Positions 23,892-35,090 of a stretch of DNA of 64,000 bases are shown here, piece by piece. How positions within the stretch are numbered: the first letter of the stretch is position 1; each line of letters begins with the position of its first letter. The notes under the pieces are model-generated. The model searched no databases. It was not told the DNA's origin and saw only the letters and a program-made list of their open reading frames with translations. A program made the position numbers and the translations under genes. The DNA is from Actinomycetes bacterium. GTDB lineage: Bacteria > Actinomycetota > Thermoleophilia > Solirubrobacterales > 70-9. The DNA lies in NCBI GenBank assembly GCA_016861045.1, contig BOKP01000002.1, positions 124,001 through 188,000 of the forward strand, written 5' to 3'.

Positions 23892-26504
23892 CTAATCCGC
23901 CGCCTCGCCCCGGTGGTCGGCGGGCCGGTCGTCGCCCGCCGGCTCCCCGCCGCCGACCTCCTCCTTCTCGGAGCTCTTGGCGCCGACCGCGACCGGCTGC
24001 TTCTCGTCGCTCGCAACCGGCTTGCTCGGTGCGATCAGCTCCAGCTTCAGCGGCTGGTCCTCCTCGTCGCCGGCCTCGTCGCGCGAGACGAGCACCGTCG
24101 TCCCGGTCTCGATCGAGTCCGGGCCCGCCTTCAGCACCTCGTCGGCGAGCGGGTCCTCGATGTAGCGTTGGATCGCCCGCCGCAGCGGCCGCGCCCCCAT
24201 CGACGGGTCCCAGCCCTTCTCGACGAGCAGGTCTTTGGCCTCCTCGGTCAGGTCGAGCTGGAGCTCGTGCTCGGAGATCTGCGTCCGCACGCGGCCGATC
24301 AGCAGGTCGATGATGACCTTGATCTCGTCCCGGGTCAGCTTGTGGAAGACGATGACCTCGTCGATCCGGTTCAGGAACTCGGGCCTGAAGACCTTCTTCA
24401 GGTCGCCCATGATCCGCTTCTTCATGTCGTCGTAGGTCGTGCCCGTCTCGTCGGTGACCGCGAACCCGAGCGGGGTGTTGCGGGCGATGTCCTGGGCGCC
24501 GACGTTCGACGTCATGATCACGATCGCGTTGCGGAAGTCCACGGTCCGGCCCTGAGCGTCGGTCAGGCGGCCGTCCTCGAGGATCTGGAGCAGGATGTTG
24601 AAGACGTCGGGGTGCGCCTTCTCGATCTCGTCGAGCAGCAGCACGCAGTACGGCTTGCGCCGCACGGCCTCGGTGAGCTGCCCGCCCTCGTCGTAGCCGA
24701 CGTAGCCGGGGGGCGAGCCGACGAGGCGGCTGACCGCGTGCTTCTCCATGTACTCGGACATGTCGATCCGGGTCATCGAGTCCTCGTCCCCGAACAGGAA
24801 CTCGGCCAGCGTCCGCGCGAGCTCGGTCTTGCCGACGCCGGACGGGCCGAGGAAGATGAACGATCCCGACGGCCGCTTCGGGTCCTTGATGCCGGCACGG
24901 GCACGCCGGATCGCCTTCGAGACCGCCGTGATCGCGGCCTCCTGCCCGACGACGCGCTTGTGCAACTCCTCCTCCATCCGGACGAGCTTCTTGGTCTCGG
25001 CCTCGGTCAGCTTGAAGACGGGAATCCCGGTCCACATCGACACGATGTCGGCGATCTCCTCCTCGCCGACGACGGGGCGCGTGCCCTCCTCGCCCGAGCT
25101 CCACTCCTCCTCGAGCTCGCGCTTCTTCGCCGTGAGCTGGCGCTCCTTGTCGCGCAGGTTGGCCGCCTTCTCGAACTCCTGGGCCTCGATCGAGGCCTCC
25201 TTGGCGCGCCGGGTCTCGTCGATCTCCTCCTCGAGGTCGCGATAGACCGGCGGCTGCGACATCGACTTGATCCGCAGCCGCGAGGCGGCCTCGTCGATCA
25301 GGTCGATCGCCTTGTCCGGCAGGAAGCGCTCGGAGATGTAGCGGTCGGCGAGGTCGGCGGCGGCCGACAGCGCGTCGTCGCTGATCTTCACCTTGTGGTG
25401 CTGCTCGTAGCGGTCGCGGAGGCCCTCGAGGATCTGCACGCTCTGCTCGATCGACGGCTGGTCGACCTTGATCTGCTGGAAGCGCCGCTCCAGCGCCGAG
25501 TCGCGCTCGAGGTACTTGCGGTACTCGTCGAGCGTCGTCGCGCCGATCGTCTGCAGCTCGCCGCGGGCCAGCGCGGGCTTCAGGATCGAGGCGGCGTCGA
25601 TCGCGCCCTCGGCGGCGCCGGCGCCGACGAGGTTGTGGAGCTCGTCGATGAAGAGGATGATGTCGCCGCGCTGGGTGATCTCCTTCATCACCTTCTTCAG
25701 GCGCTCCTCGAACTCGCCGCGGTACTTCGACCCGGCGACGAGGGCGGCGAGGTCGAGCGTGTAGATCTGCTTGTTGCGGAGCAGCTCCGGCACCTCGCCG
25801 TTGGTGATCCGCGCCGCCAGCCCCTCGACGACGGCGGTCTTGCCGACCCCGGGCTCGCCGAGCAGGACCGGGTTGTTCTTCGTCCGCCGCGAGAGGATCT
25901 GCATGATCCGCTCGATCTCGACCTCGCGGCCGATCACCGGGTCGAGCTTGCCGTCGGCGGCGAGCTTGGTCAGGTTGCGGCCGAACTGGTCGAGCAGCTT
26001 CGACGACTTCTTGCCCTCGCCCGAGGCCGAGGACCCGGAGCCGCCGGAGCCGCCCTGGCGGCGCCCGCCGGGGCCGGAGAGCATCCGGATCACCTCGTTG
26101 CGGATCTTCTCCGAGTCGGCGTCGAAGTCGAGCAGGATGCGCGCCGCGACGCCCTCGTTCTCACGGACGAGCCCGAGCAGGATGTGCTCGGTGCCGATGT
26201 AGTTGTGGCCCAGCGACAGGGCCTCGCGCAGGGCGAGCTCGAGGACCTTCTTGGCACGCGGGGTGAACGGGATCTGGCCCGAGGTGACCTCCTCGCCGGA
26301 GCCGACGATCCGCACGACCTGGGCGCGGACGCGCTCGACGGTGATGTCGAGGGACTCGAGCACGCGGGCCGCGAGGCCCTCCTCCTCGCGCAGCAGCCCG
26401 AGCAGGATGTGCTCGGTGCCGATGTAGTTGTGCTTGAGGGTCCGGGCCTCCTCCTGCGCGAGGACGACGACCTGTCGGGCCCTCTCCGTGAATCGCTCGA
26501 ACAC
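23892..26504 (-). CDS. clpC: ATP-dependent Clp protease ATPase subunit ClpC
   Basis: An 870-residue Hsp100 unfoldase feeding ClpP. Two Clp_N repeats come first (each with [13 protein letters not shown]), then a Gly/Ser linker with [17 protein letters not shown]-1 has Walker [14 protein letters not shown] and [11 protein letters not shown]; the UVR/coiled middle part has [18 protein letters not shown]-2 has [14 protein letters not shown] and LLDEIEKAH. The acidic tail after about residue 815 is unusually long. The start is the GTG at 26502-26504 ([11 protein letters not shown]), the family N-terminus; upstream in-frame codons are leader. The leader is about 165 nt. Confidence 0.95.
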   Translation of the reverse strand: MFERFTERARQVVVLAQEEARTLKHNYIGTEHILLGLLREEEGLAARVLESLDITVERVRAQVVRIVGSGEEVTSGQIPFTPRAKKVLELALREALSLGHNYIGTEHILLGLVRENEGVAARILLDFDADSEKIRNEVIRMLSGPGGRRQGGSGGSGSSASGEGKKSSKLLDQFGRNLTKLAADGKLDPVIGREVEIERIMQILSRRTKNNPVLLGEPGVGKTAVVEGLAARITNGEVPELLRNKQIYTLDLAALVAGSKYRGEFEERLKKVMKEITQRGDIILFIDELHNLVGAGAAEGAIDAASILKPALARGELQTIGATTLDEYRKYLERDSALERRFQQIKVDQPSIEQSVQILEGLRDRYEQHHKVKISDDALSAAADLADRYISERFLPDKAIDLIDEAASRLRIKSMSQPPVYRDLEEEIDETRRAKEASIEAQEFEKAANLRDKERQLTAKKRELEEEWSSGEEGTRPVVGEEEIADIVSMWTGIPVFKLTEAETKKLVRMEEELHKRVVGQEAAITAVSKAIRRARAGIKDPKRPSGSFIFLGPSGVGKTELARTLAEFLFGDEDSMTRIDMSEYMEKHAVSRLVGSPPGYVGYDEGGQLTEAVRRKPYCVLLLDEIEKAHPDVFNILLQILEDGRLTDAQGRTVDFRNAIVIMTSNVGAQDIARNTPLGFAVTDETGTTYDDMKKRIMGDLKKVFRPEFLNRIDEVIVFHKLTRDEIKVIIDLLIGRVRTQISEHELQLDLTEEAKDLLVEKGWDPSMGARPLRRAIQRYIEDPLADEVLKAGPDSIETGTTVLVSRDEAGDEEDQPLKLELIAPSKPVASDEKQPVAVGAKSSEKEEVGGGEPAGDDRPADHRGEAAD

Positions 26505-26675
26505 TGGCTTACCTGTCCTGTCTTCCTGAAGTACCTGTCGGCTGCACCCGGCCCTGCCGGCTCCCGGCCCGGACGCCCCCCGGGAATGCGCTGCCCCCGG
26601 AGACCTGGATCCATTTGCTCGGCGCCTGCTTGCCGATCGATCAGCCCTCCGGTTTGTGGTTTGCGCGGATGCAGA

Positions 26676-26681
26676 AGTATA
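26676..26681 (-). promoter_or_regulatory. Candidate clpC -10 box
   Basis: TATACT on the minus strand, an excellent -10. There is no matching TTGACA 16-18 nt upstream, which fits an activator-dependent promoter. Transcription would start near 26669. Confidence 0.5.
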
Positions 26682-26706
26682 GACGGGGCCTTCGGCGTCA
26701 GATCGC

Positions 26707-26720
26707 GTTCGCCGCGAGCG
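26707..26720. promoter_or_regulatory. Possible ClgR-type operator upstream of clpC
   Basis: GTTCGC, 5 nt, GCG resembles the GTTCGC-N5-GCG core bound by ClgR, the activator of clp genes in actinobacteria. It lies just upstream of where the clpC -35 should be, a suitable position for an activator. The right half is imperfect and no clgR gene is in the window. Confidence 0.3.
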
Positions 26721-26862
26721 CCCGGAAGCCTTCCCGCGAGATCCGGATCCGCGCCCGTCGCCGGGCGCCCTGCCGGTCGATCGCGACCGCCCGCGCCGTT
26801 CGCCCGCGGCCGCGAGGCGGAGCCGGCGGCGGGCCGGGCCCGAATCGCCACGACGGCTCATC

Positions 26863-26868
26863 TAGCCT
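26863..26868 (+). promoter_or_regulatory. Candidate -10 box of the GNAT gene
   Basis: TAGCCT followed by 6 nt (CCCGGG) and ATC at 26875. The first three bases are also an in-frame TAG, so translation of the GNAT frame cannot begin further upstream. Confidence 0.5.
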
Positions 26869-26874
26869 CCCGGG

Positions 26875-27384
26875 ATCGCCGCCGCGATCGACATCCGGCC
26901 CGCCGAGCGCGCCGACCTGCCCCGGATCTTCGCGATCTACAACCGCGAGGTCGTCGGCGGCACCGCGACCTTCGACATCGACACCCGCGAGCCGGGACGG
27001 GACGACGGCTGGCTCACCGAGCGCGCTCCCTACCACCCGGTGACGGTCGCGGTCGACGGCTCCGGCGGGGTCGTCGGCTGGGCCGCGATCGGCCCCTGGT
27101 CGCCGCGCGGCGCCTACCGCCGGACCGGCGAGACCTCGGTCTACGTCGAGCCGGAGCACCGCGGCGCCGGCATCGGCAAGGCCCTGCTCGCCGACCTCGT
27201 CGAGCGCGCCCGCGGGCTCGACGAGATCCACGTCCTCCTCGCCCGCATCTCGCAGCCGAACCCGGCCAGCGTCGCCGCCCACACCGCCGCCGGCTTCCGC
27301 TCCTTCGGCGTCCAGCGCCGCTGCGGCGAGAAGCTCGGCCGCATCCTCGACGTCGAGCTGTTCGACCTCGATCTCGACGGGTGA
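26875..27384 (+). CDS. GNAT acetyltransferase, phosphinothricin/methionine-sulfoximine type; apparent ATC start
   Basis: About 169 residues from the ATC at 26875. The fold begins AIDIRPAERADLPRIFAIYN, with the GTATFDIDTRE segment of Pat-like enzymes, GWAAIGPWSPRGAYRRTGE, the acetyl-CoA loop EPEHRGAGIGKALL and NPASVAAHTAAGFRSFG. It should acetylate an amino-acid-like amine. The first ATG/GTG/TTG in frame is the GTG at 27040, which would remove a third of the domain. An in-frame TAG at 26863-26865 limits the start to a 12-nt longer window. The ATC lies exactly 6 nt after TAGCCT, as in two other genes here. Confidence 0.88.
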   Translation: MAAAIDIRPAERADLPRIFAIYNREVVGGTATFDIDTREPGRDDGWLTERAPYHPVTVAVDGSGGVVGWAAIGPWSPRGAYRRTGETSVYVEPEHRGAGIGKALLADLVERARGLDEIHVLLARISQPNPASVAAHTAAGFRSFGVQRRCGEKLGRILDVELFDLDLDG

Positions 27385-27426
27385 GCCGAAGCGGCGGCGG
27401 CGCCCCCCGTTGCCGTCCGGATCGGG

Positions 27427-27906
27427 CTACGCCGCTTCGATCTTCGTGATCTTCAGCTTCGTGCTGCCCCCCCGGGGGACCTCGACGTCGACGATCTCGC
27501 CTCGCTTGCGGCCCATCAGCGCCTTGCCGATCGGCGACTCGTGCGAGAACTTCTGCTCGGCCGGGTTCGCCTCGGCCGAGCCGACGAGCTGGAACTTGCG
27601 CGAGCTGCCGGTCTTCTGGTCTTTGACGTGGACCCTGACCCCGACCGAGACGACACCGGTGTCGACCTGGTCCTTGTCGACGACGACCGCGCGCCGGACC
27701 CGCTCCTCCATCTGCGCGATCCGCTGCTCGAGCATGGCCTGCTCGTTCTTGGCGTCGTCGTACTCCGAGTTCTCGGCGATGTCGCCGAACTCGCGCGCCT
27801 CCTTGATCCGCTCGGCGACCTCGCGGCGGCGGACGGTCTGCAGCTCCTCAAGCTCCGCCTTCAGGTTCTCGAGACCTTCGGGAGTGATCAGGGACTCTCT
27901 GGCCAC
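27427..27906 (-). CDS. greA: Transcription elongation factor GreA
   Basis: A 159-residue factor that stimulates RNA polymerase to cleave backtracked transcripts. The N-terminal coiled coil carries the acidic tip motif GDIAENSEYDDAKNEQ; the FKBP-like C-terminal domain has SPIGKALMGRKRGEIVDVEVP. The GTG start at 27904-27906 has GGAAGGTG about 8 nt upstream. The leader is about 110 nt with TATAGT at 28021-28026 as probable -10. Confidence 0.96.
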   Translation of the reverse strand: MARESLITPEGLENLKAELEELQTVRRREVAERIKEAREFGDIAENSEYDDAKNEQAMLEQRIAQMEERVRRAVVVDKDQVDTGVVSVGVRVHVKDQKTGSSRKFQLVGSAEANPAEQKFSHESPIGKALMGRKRGEIVDVEVPRGGSTKLKITKIEAA

Positions 27907-28020
27907 GTCTCTTGCACCTTCCTCGTGATCCTCCCGCGGGCCCTGAAACGCCCCGGGAGACTAGAAACGCCCGATCTGCAAACCCTCTGCGGGTCCGCTC
28001 GTCGGGCACGGCGGCGCGGA

Positions 28021-28026
28021 ACTATA
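28021..28026 (-). promoter_or_regulatory. Candidate greA -10 box
   Basis: TATAGT on the minus strand in the gap between dus and greA. A TTGAAC lies too close upstream (7 nt) to be its -35. It would give greA an untranslated leader of about 110 nt, in contrast to the leaderless genes around it. Confidence 0.4.
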
Positions 28027-28102
28027 GCAACGGGTTCAACCGGCCCAGAAGACGCCCCGAGCGGCCGATGCGCCGCCGTCACGGGGCGTGCGGAGCCCCG
28101 GG

Positions 28103-29098
28103 TCAGGCCGGGCTCAAGGCGACGCCGGCGAGCGCCCGGACCCGGCGCCGGACCTCGTCGAGGCCGGCGATCGCCTGGAACTCCGCCGCCTCGCGCTGCG
28201 TCAGCCCGATCCGGGCCAGGTACCAGGGATAGAACTTGCGCAGGTAGCGCCCGGCGCGATCGCCGCCCAGGTGCTCCTCGGCGGCATCGATCACCCAGAG
28301 CAGCTCGGAAGCGATCTCGGCGCCGTCCGGCGCCGCCGTCCGGCGACCGGTGAGCTCGGCGAAGATCCACGGGTAGCCGAAGGACCCCCGCGCGATCATC
28401 ACGGCGTCGGCGCCCGACTCGCGGTAGGCGCGGCGGGCCCGCTCGGCGCTGCCGAGGCCGCCGGAGACGATCACCGGCACCTCGATCCGGCCCGCCAGCT
28501 CGCGGACCAGCGCATAGTCGGGGCTGCCCTTGTGCTGGACGGCCGCCGACCGGGGGTGGAGCGCGACCGCGGCGACGCCGGCCTCCTCGACCAGGCGCAC
28601 CGCCAACCCGACGCCGGAGCGGTCGCCCGGGCGCAGGCCGGAGCGCAGCTTCACCGTCACCGGCCGCCCGCTCCCCGCCGCTGCCGCAGCCGCGACCGCG
28701 ACCGCGAGATCGGGATCGGAGATCAGCTCCGCCCCGGCCCCCGTCTTCCGCACCTTCTTCACCGGGCAGCCCATGTTCAGGTCGATCAGGTCGGCGCCGG
28801 AGGCGGCGGCGACCGCGGCCGCCTCGCGCATGACGCCGGGGTCGGCGCCGAAGAGCTGGATCGCGGTCGGATGCTCGTCGGGATGGATCCGCAGGAGCTC
28901 GGCCATCGTGCGCTCGTTCCGGTAGTGGATCGCGTGGCTGGAGACCATCTCGGAGACCGCGAGCCCGGCGCCGTGACGACGCGCCTGCAGGCGCACGAAC
29001 CAGTTCCCGATCCCGGCCAGCGGGGCGAGCAGGACGCGGTTGGCGACCTCGACGCCGCCGATCGCGAACGGCTCGGTCAGGGGCGGCTGCGACCTCAC
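28103..29098 (-). CDS. dus: tRNA-dihydrouridine synthase
   Basis: A 331-residue FMN enzyme reducing uridines in tRNA D-loops. The TIM-barrel motifs are VLLAPLAGIGNWFVR, IQLFGADP, the signature DLNMGCPVKKVRKTGAGAEL with the catalytic Cys, VTVKLRSG, LHPRSAAVQHKG and IVSGGLGS/VMIARGSFGYPW. The GTG start at 29096-29098 overlaps the coaX stop (GTGA). It fits the DusB-like group found beside folK/lysS in Bacillus. Confidence 0.94.
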   Translation of the reverse strand: MRSQPPLTEPFAIGGVEVANRVLLAPLAGIGNWFVRLQARRHGAGLAVSEMVSSHAIHYRNERTMAELLRIHPDEHPTAIQLFGADPGVMREAAAVAAASGADLIDLNMGCPVKKVRKTGAGAELISDPDLAVAVAAAAAAGSGRPVTVKLRSGLRPGDRSGVGLAVRLVEEAGVAAVALHPRSAAVQHKGSPDYALVRELAGRIEVPVIVSGGLGSAERARRAYRESGADAVMIARGSFGYPWIFAELTGRRTAAPDGAEIASELLWVIDAAEEHLGGDRAGRYLRKFYPWYLARIGLTQREAAEFQAIAGLDEVRRRVRALAGVALSPA

Positions 29099-29859
29099 CG
29101 GTTCCGCTCCCAGACCAGCCGCAGGCCGGTCAGGGTCAGGTGGGGGTCGACCTCGTCGATCGTCCCGCACAGCGGGGCGATCGTCGCCGCCATCCCGCCG
29201 GTCGCGATGACGCGGACGCCGCTGCCGAGCTCGTCGCTCATCCGGGCGACGACGCCGTCGACGAGGGCGGCGAAGCCGAACGCGAAGCCGGACTGCAGCG
29301 CGGCCTGGGTGTTGCGCCCGATCGCCCGCTCGGGCTCCTGGAGCTGAAACCGCGGCAGCTTCGCCGCCCGGGCCGACAGCGCCTCGATCGAGACATCGAG
29401 CCCGGGCGCGATCGCCCCTCCGACGTACTCGCCCTCGGCGGAGACCGCGTCGACGTTGATCGAAGTGCCGAAATCGACCGACAGGCAGCGCCCCCCGCAC
29501 TTCGCGAACGCCGAGACGGCGTTGACGAGGCGGTCGGAGCCGAGCTCGTGCGGGTTGTCGATCAGGATCGGCATCCCGGTCCGCGCCGCCGGGCCGACGA
29601 GCAGGCAGCGGGCACCGAGATGGGCCGCGCCGAGCCGCTCGTACTCGGGACCGAGCCGGGGAACGACGGTGGAGACGATCAGGCCGTCGACCGCGGCGGG
29701 GTCGAGGTCGCGCAGGCGCAGGGATCCGCCCGTCGCCAGCGCCAGCTCATCGGCGGTCGCGTCGGCGCGAGTCGCCAGGCGCCAGTCGCCGACCAGGTCC
29801 CCGGCGGCGAAGGCGCCGACGTGCGTCTGCGTATTGCCGACGTCGATCGCGAGCAGCAC
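29095..29859 (-). CDS. coaX: Type III pantothenate kinase
   Basis: A 254-residue ASKHA-fold kinase for the first step of CoA synthesis. It has LAIDVGNTQTHVG (phosphate 1 loop), NPHELGSDRLVNA, VDFGTSINVDAVSAEGEYVGGAIAPG (phosphate 2 and catalytic region) and IATGGMA (adenosine loop). Length is normal. It is coupled to dus by GTGA and faces away from the GST-like gene. Confidence 0.95.
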   Translation of the reverse strand: MLLAIDVGNTQTHVGAFAAGDLVGDWRLATRADATADELALATGGSLRLRDLDPAAVDGLIVSTVVPRLGPEYERLGAAHLGARCLLVGPAARTGMPILIDNPHELGSDRLVNAVSAFAKCGGRCLSVDFGTSINVDAVSAEGEYVGGAIAPGLDVSIEALSARAAKLPRFQLQEPERAIGRNTQAALQSGFAFGFAALVDGVVARMSDELGSGVRVIATGGMAATIAPLCGTIDEVDPHLTLTGLRLVWERNR

Positions 29860-29910
29860 CGGGCGATTGTCGCAACCGCCGCCCTTCGGTGGTCATCTAG
29901 GATCGCCGTG

Positions 29911-30648
29911 ATGAAGGCGCGCCTGTTCACGATCCCGGCGTCGCATCCGGGCTGGACGGCACAGCTGATGCTCGAGCGCAAGGGCATCCCCTATTCCCGG
30001 ACCGACCTCGTCGCCGTCGTCTCGAAGCCGATCCTCCGGGCGCTCGGATTCCCCGGCGTCACCGTCCCGGCGCTGATCGTCGACGGTCGGCGCATCCAGG
30101 GATCGCGCGCGATCGCGCGCGAGCTCGAGCTGATCGCCCCCGAGCCGCCGCTGTTCCCCGCCGACCCCGCCGACCGCGTCCGGGTCGAGGAGGCGGAGGC
30201 CTGGGGCGACGAGGTCCTGCAGGGGATCGCGCGCCGGCTCGTCTGGAACCTGCTCCGCAGGGACCGGGCGCCGATCGTGACCTACCTGACCGGCGCCCGC
30301 CTTGGCCTGCCGGTCGCGATCGCCGCGAGGACGGCGGCGCCGATCGCGGCGCTCTCGGCCCACTTCAACCGCGCCGACGACGCCCACGCGATCGCCGACA
30401 TCGCGGCGCTGCCGGAGGCGATCGGGCGAATCGACGGCTACATCGAGGCCGGGGTGATCGGCGGCGAGACGCCGAACGCGGCCGACCTGCAGATCGCGAC
30501 CAGCGTCGCGCTGCTGATGACGCTGGACGATCTCCGCCCGTTCATCGAGGGCCGGCCGGCCGGCGCCCTGGCGCGGCGGCTCGTTCCCGGCTATCCGGGC
30601 CACGCGCCGCCGGGCTTTCCGGCCGCCTGGCTCGAGCCGCTCCGGTAG
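29911..30648 (+). CDS. Glutathione S-transferase-fold protein
   Basis: A 245-residue protein with a thioredoxin-like N-terminal domain (residues 1-80: SHPGWTAQLMLERKGIPY, GVTVPALIVDGRRIQGSRAI with the cis-Pro VP and the S in GSRAIA) and an all-helical C-terminal domain. Actinobacteria usually lack glutathione, so the thiol or the reaction is unknown. The ATG is 7 nt after TAGGAT (29898-29903). It converges on folK with only 3 nt between the stops and interrupts the coaX-folK neighbourhood. Confidence 0.78.
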   Translation: MKARLFTIPASHPGWTAQLMLERKGIPYSRTDLVAVVSKPILRALGFPGVTVPALIVDGRRIQGSRAIARELELIAPEPPLFPADPADRVRVEEAEAWGDEVLQGIARRLVWNLLRRDRAPIVTYLTGARLGLPVAIAARTAAPIAALSAHFNRADDAHAIADIAALPEAIGRIDGYIEAGVIGGETPNAADLQIATSVALLMTLDDLRPFIEGRPAGALARRLVPGYPGHAPPGFPAAWLEPLR

Positions 30649-30651
30649 CGG

Positions 30652-31146
30652 TCAGACGACCGGGCCGGCCGGCTCGACCCGCTGGCCGCCGCCGAGCCGG
30701 TCGAGGCATTCGCGCAGTCGCGTTCCGTCCGGCAACCGGAGTGCGGGGTCGAGCTCGAGCAGCGGGACGAGGACGAACCGCCGCGTCGTCACCTCGCGGT
30801 GGGGCAGCGTCAGCCGCTCGGTCGAGAGCTCGAGATCGCCGAGCAGGAGGAGGTCGACATCAAGGGTTCGCGGGCCATGGCGGGGGCCGCCGAACAGCCG
30901 CCCCTGCTCGGCCTCCACCGCCTTGCAGACGTCGAGCAGCCCAACCGGCTCGAGCGCGGTCCGGATCCGGGCCACCGCGTTGAGGAAGTCGGGCTGGTCG
31001 GCGATCTCGCCGACCGGCTCGGTCTCGTAGCCGCCGGAGACGGCCTCGACAGACACCCCGTGGCGGTCGATCAGGCGGATCGCCGAGCGCAGGTTCGCGG
31101 CGCGGTCGCCGACGTTCGAGCCGAGCCCGAGGTACCCGATCCTCAC
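30652..31146 (-). CDS. folK: 6-hydroxymethyl-7,8-dihydropterin pyrophosphokinase (HPPK)
   Basis: A 164-residue folate enzyme transferring pyrophosphate from ATP to hydroxymethyldihydropterin. Motifs: YLGLGSNVGDR, DQPDFLNAVARI, and the signature GPRHGPRTLDVDLLL with the two metal Asp, then LPHREVTTRRFVLVPL. The GTG start overlaps folB (GTGA at 31143-31146). It is the last gene of folP-folB-folK. Confidence 0.96.
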   Translation of the reverse strand: MRIGYLGLGSNVGDRAANLRSAIRLIDRHGVSVEAVSGGYETEPVGEIADQPDFLNAVARIRTALEPVGLLDVCKAVEAEQGRLFGGPRHGPRTLDVDLLLLGDLELSTERLTLPHREVTTRRFVLVPLLELDPALRLPDGTRLRECLDRLGGGQRVEPAGPVV

Positions 31147-31529
31147 GGCAGCCGCCGCCCCGGCGGAGCCGGACGCCGTAGCGTCACGGCGACCTCGTCG
31201 ATCGCCTCCGGGATCGGCGGCTCGGTCTTGGCGGCGCGCACCTCGACCTCCTCGACGCCGAGATCGGTCGCGAGCCGCTCGGCGACGAGCGCGCAGAGGC
31301 GCTCGAGCGTCCGGCAGCTCGTCCCCGTCACGACCGCGGTCGCGATCCGCGCGGCCGCGCCGTAGTCGACCGTTCCCGCGAGCTCGTCGTCGGCGACCGC
31401 GGCGCAGTCGGGAACGGTCAGGGCGATGTCGAGGACGATCAGGCGCCCGACCTCGCGCTCCGCTTCGCTGACCCCGTGCGGGCCGAACGCCCGCAGCCCG
31501 CTGAGCTCGATGCGGACGGGCTCGCTCAC
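31143..31529 (-). CDS. folB: Dihydroneopterin aldolase
   Basis: A 128-residue enzyme that makes the hydroxymethyldihydropterin used by FolK. It has IELSGLRAFGPHGVSEAEREVG with the conserved GxHGxxxxE pattern, DIALTV, VDYGA and the LERLCALVAERL helix. The GTG start overlaps the folP stop by GTGA. The Lys usually found near the C-terminus is present in AAKTEPPIP. Confidence 0.95.
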   Translation of the reverse strand: MSEPVRIELSGLRAFGPHGVSEAEREVGRLIVLDIALTVPDCAAVADDELAGTVDYGAAARIATAVVTGTSCRTLERLCALVAERLATDLGVEEVEVRAAKTEPPIPEAIDEVAVTLRRPAPPGRRLP

Positions 31530-32341
31530 GGTCCCGCCCCGGCGGCGACCGGCTCGGCCCGCCCGAGGATCGGATCGGCCACCCGAAGCGCCTCGACCGT
31601 GGCGGCGACGTCGTGGACGCGGAGGACGGCGGCCCCGGCGAACGCCGCGACGACCGCGGCGGCGATCGATCCGCCGAGCCGCCGATCGACGGGACGACCG
31701 GTGATCGCACCGATGAAGTTCTTGCGCGAAGCGCCGACCACGACCGGGCGGCCGAGGTCGGCGATCCGGTCGAGGCTGGCGATCAGCTCGAGGTTGTGCG
31801 CGACGGTCTTGCCGAAGCCGATTCCGGGATCGACCCAGATCCGCTCGCGGTCGACGCCGGCGGCGGCCGCCGCCTCGAGCCGCTCGGCGAGGAACGCGCG
31901 GACCTCCCCGACGACGTCGGCGTAGGTCGGGTCGTCCTGCATCGTCCGCGGCGTTCCCTTCATGTGCATCAGCACGACCCCGCACCGGGCCTCAGCGCAG
32001 ACCGCGGCCATCGCCGGGTCGCGAAGCGCGGTGACGTCGTTGACGATCTCCGCGCCCGCCGCCAGCGCGGCGGCCGCGACCTCGGGCTTCGAGGTGTCGA
32101 CCGAGATCCTCGCCCCGTCGGCGGCGAGCGCCTCGATCACGGGCAGGATCCGCGACCTCTCCTCCGGCGCGCCGACCGCCGCCGCGCCGGGCCTGGTCGA
32201 CTCGCCGCCGACGTCGAGGATGCCGGCGCCGGCGGCGCTCAGCTCACGTCCGTGGGCGATCGCGGCGTCGGGGTCGAGGTAGCGGCCGCCATCGGAGAAC
32301 GAGTCCGGCGTCACGTTGACGATGCCCATGACCAGGGTCAT
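31526..32341 (-). CDS. folP: Dihydropteroate synthase
   Basis: A 271-residue TIM-barrel enzyme joining the pterin with p-aminobenzoate, the sulfonamide target. Signatures: GIVNVTPDSFSDGG near the N-terminus, DVGGESTRPGA, SVDTSKPEVA, IVNDVTAL, LMHMKGTPRTMQ, DPGIGFGKT and VVGASRKNFIG. The start ATG is preceded at 6 nt by AGAAAT inside GGTAGAAAT, probably the -10 of the fol operon. No GTP cyclohydrolase gene (folE) lies beside it, although ftsH-folE-folP is a common actinobacterial order. Confidence 0.96.
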   Translation of the reverse strand: MTLVMGIVNVTPDSFSDGGRYLDPDAAIAHGRELSAAGAGILDVGGESTRPGAAAVGAPEERSRILPVIEALAADGARISVDTSKPEVAAAALAAGAEIVNDVTALRDPAMAAVCAEARCGVVLMHMKGTPRTMQDDPTYADVVGEVRAFLAERLEAAAAAGVDRERIWVDPGIGFGKTVAHNLELIASLDRIADLGRPVVVGASRKNFIGAITGRPVDRRLGGSIAAAVVAAFAGAAVLRVHDVAATVEALRVADPILGRAEPVAAGAGP

Positions 32342-32395
32342 TGGCTGATTTCTACCCGGCCCGGGCCGGCGCCGCCGGCCCCGCGAGCCGCCGGC

Positions 32396-34393
<1,998 letters not shown>

Positions 34394-34481
34394 CGCAGTT
34401 GTCCTCGGGGTGAAATCCGCATGGCGGAGGGAGCGGCCCTCGCACGGCCGAACGGTGAGCGTACCAGGGAGTTATCGCCGC

Positions 34482-35075
34482 TCAGCCCGCTTCCGGCCGG
34501 CTGAAAGGCCTTCGCCGGGACCCCTGCCCGCGCTCGAGGACGGCCACGTAGTCGAGGTTGCGGTGCCGCTGGCCGTGGTCGAGGCCGTATCCGATCACGA
34601 ACCGGTTCGGGATCTCGAAGCCGACGTAGCGGATCGGGGTCTCGACCCGGCGCCGCTCCGGCTTCGTCAGCAGCGCGCAGACCTCGATCGTGGCGGGGTC
34701 GCGGGCGCGCAGGTTGCGGAGCAAGTACTGCAGGGTCAGGCCGGAGTCGACGATGTCCTCGACGATCAGGACGTCGCGGCCGTTGATCGAGGTGTCGAGG
34801 TCCTTGAGGATGCGGACGACCCCGGACGAGTCGGTCGCCGAGCCGTAGCTGGAGACCGCCATCAGGTCGATCTCGCACGGGACCGACAGCGAGCGCATCA
34901 GGTCGGCCATGAAGATCAGCGCCCCCTTGAGGACGCCGACGAGGACGAGGTCGCGGCCGGCGTAGTCGCGGCTGATCTCGGCGCCGAGCTCGCTGACGCG
35001 GCCGTGCAGCCGCGACGAGTCGATCAGGGTCTCGCCGATCCGCTCACCACCGCTGCTCCCGGCTGGATCGCCCAT
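34482..35075 (-). CDS. hpt: Hypoxanthine phosphoribosyltransferase
   Basis: A 197-residue purine salvage enzyme. It shows LVGVLKGALIFMADL (PPi loop), the PRPP motif VLIVEDIVDSGLTLQ and KPERRR...VGFEIPNRFVIGYG, the purine-binding hood. The last 15 residues are Arg-rich. TACACT lies 8 nt upstream of the ATG. It follows tilS as in most Gram-positive bacteria, with ftsH downstream. Confidence 0.96.
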   Translation of the reverse strand: MGDPAGSSGGERIGETLIDSSRLHGRVSELGAEISRDYAGRDLVLVGVLKGALIFMADLMRSLSVPCEIDLMAVSSYGSATDSSGVVRILKDLDTSINGRDVLIVEDIVDSGLTLQYLLRNLRARDPATIEVCALLTKPERRRVETPIRYVGFEIPNRFVIGYGLDHGQRHRNLDYVAVLERGQGSRRRPFSRPEAG

Positions 35076-35090
35076 GCGGGGCGAGTGTAT

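Noticed and set aside
22890-27449. A 1519-codon open frame on the plus strand
   Set aside because: It is antisense to radA, DUF998 and clpC. In this GC-rich DNA the opposite strand lacks stop codons by chance. The encoded sequence is low-complexity and no family is visible.
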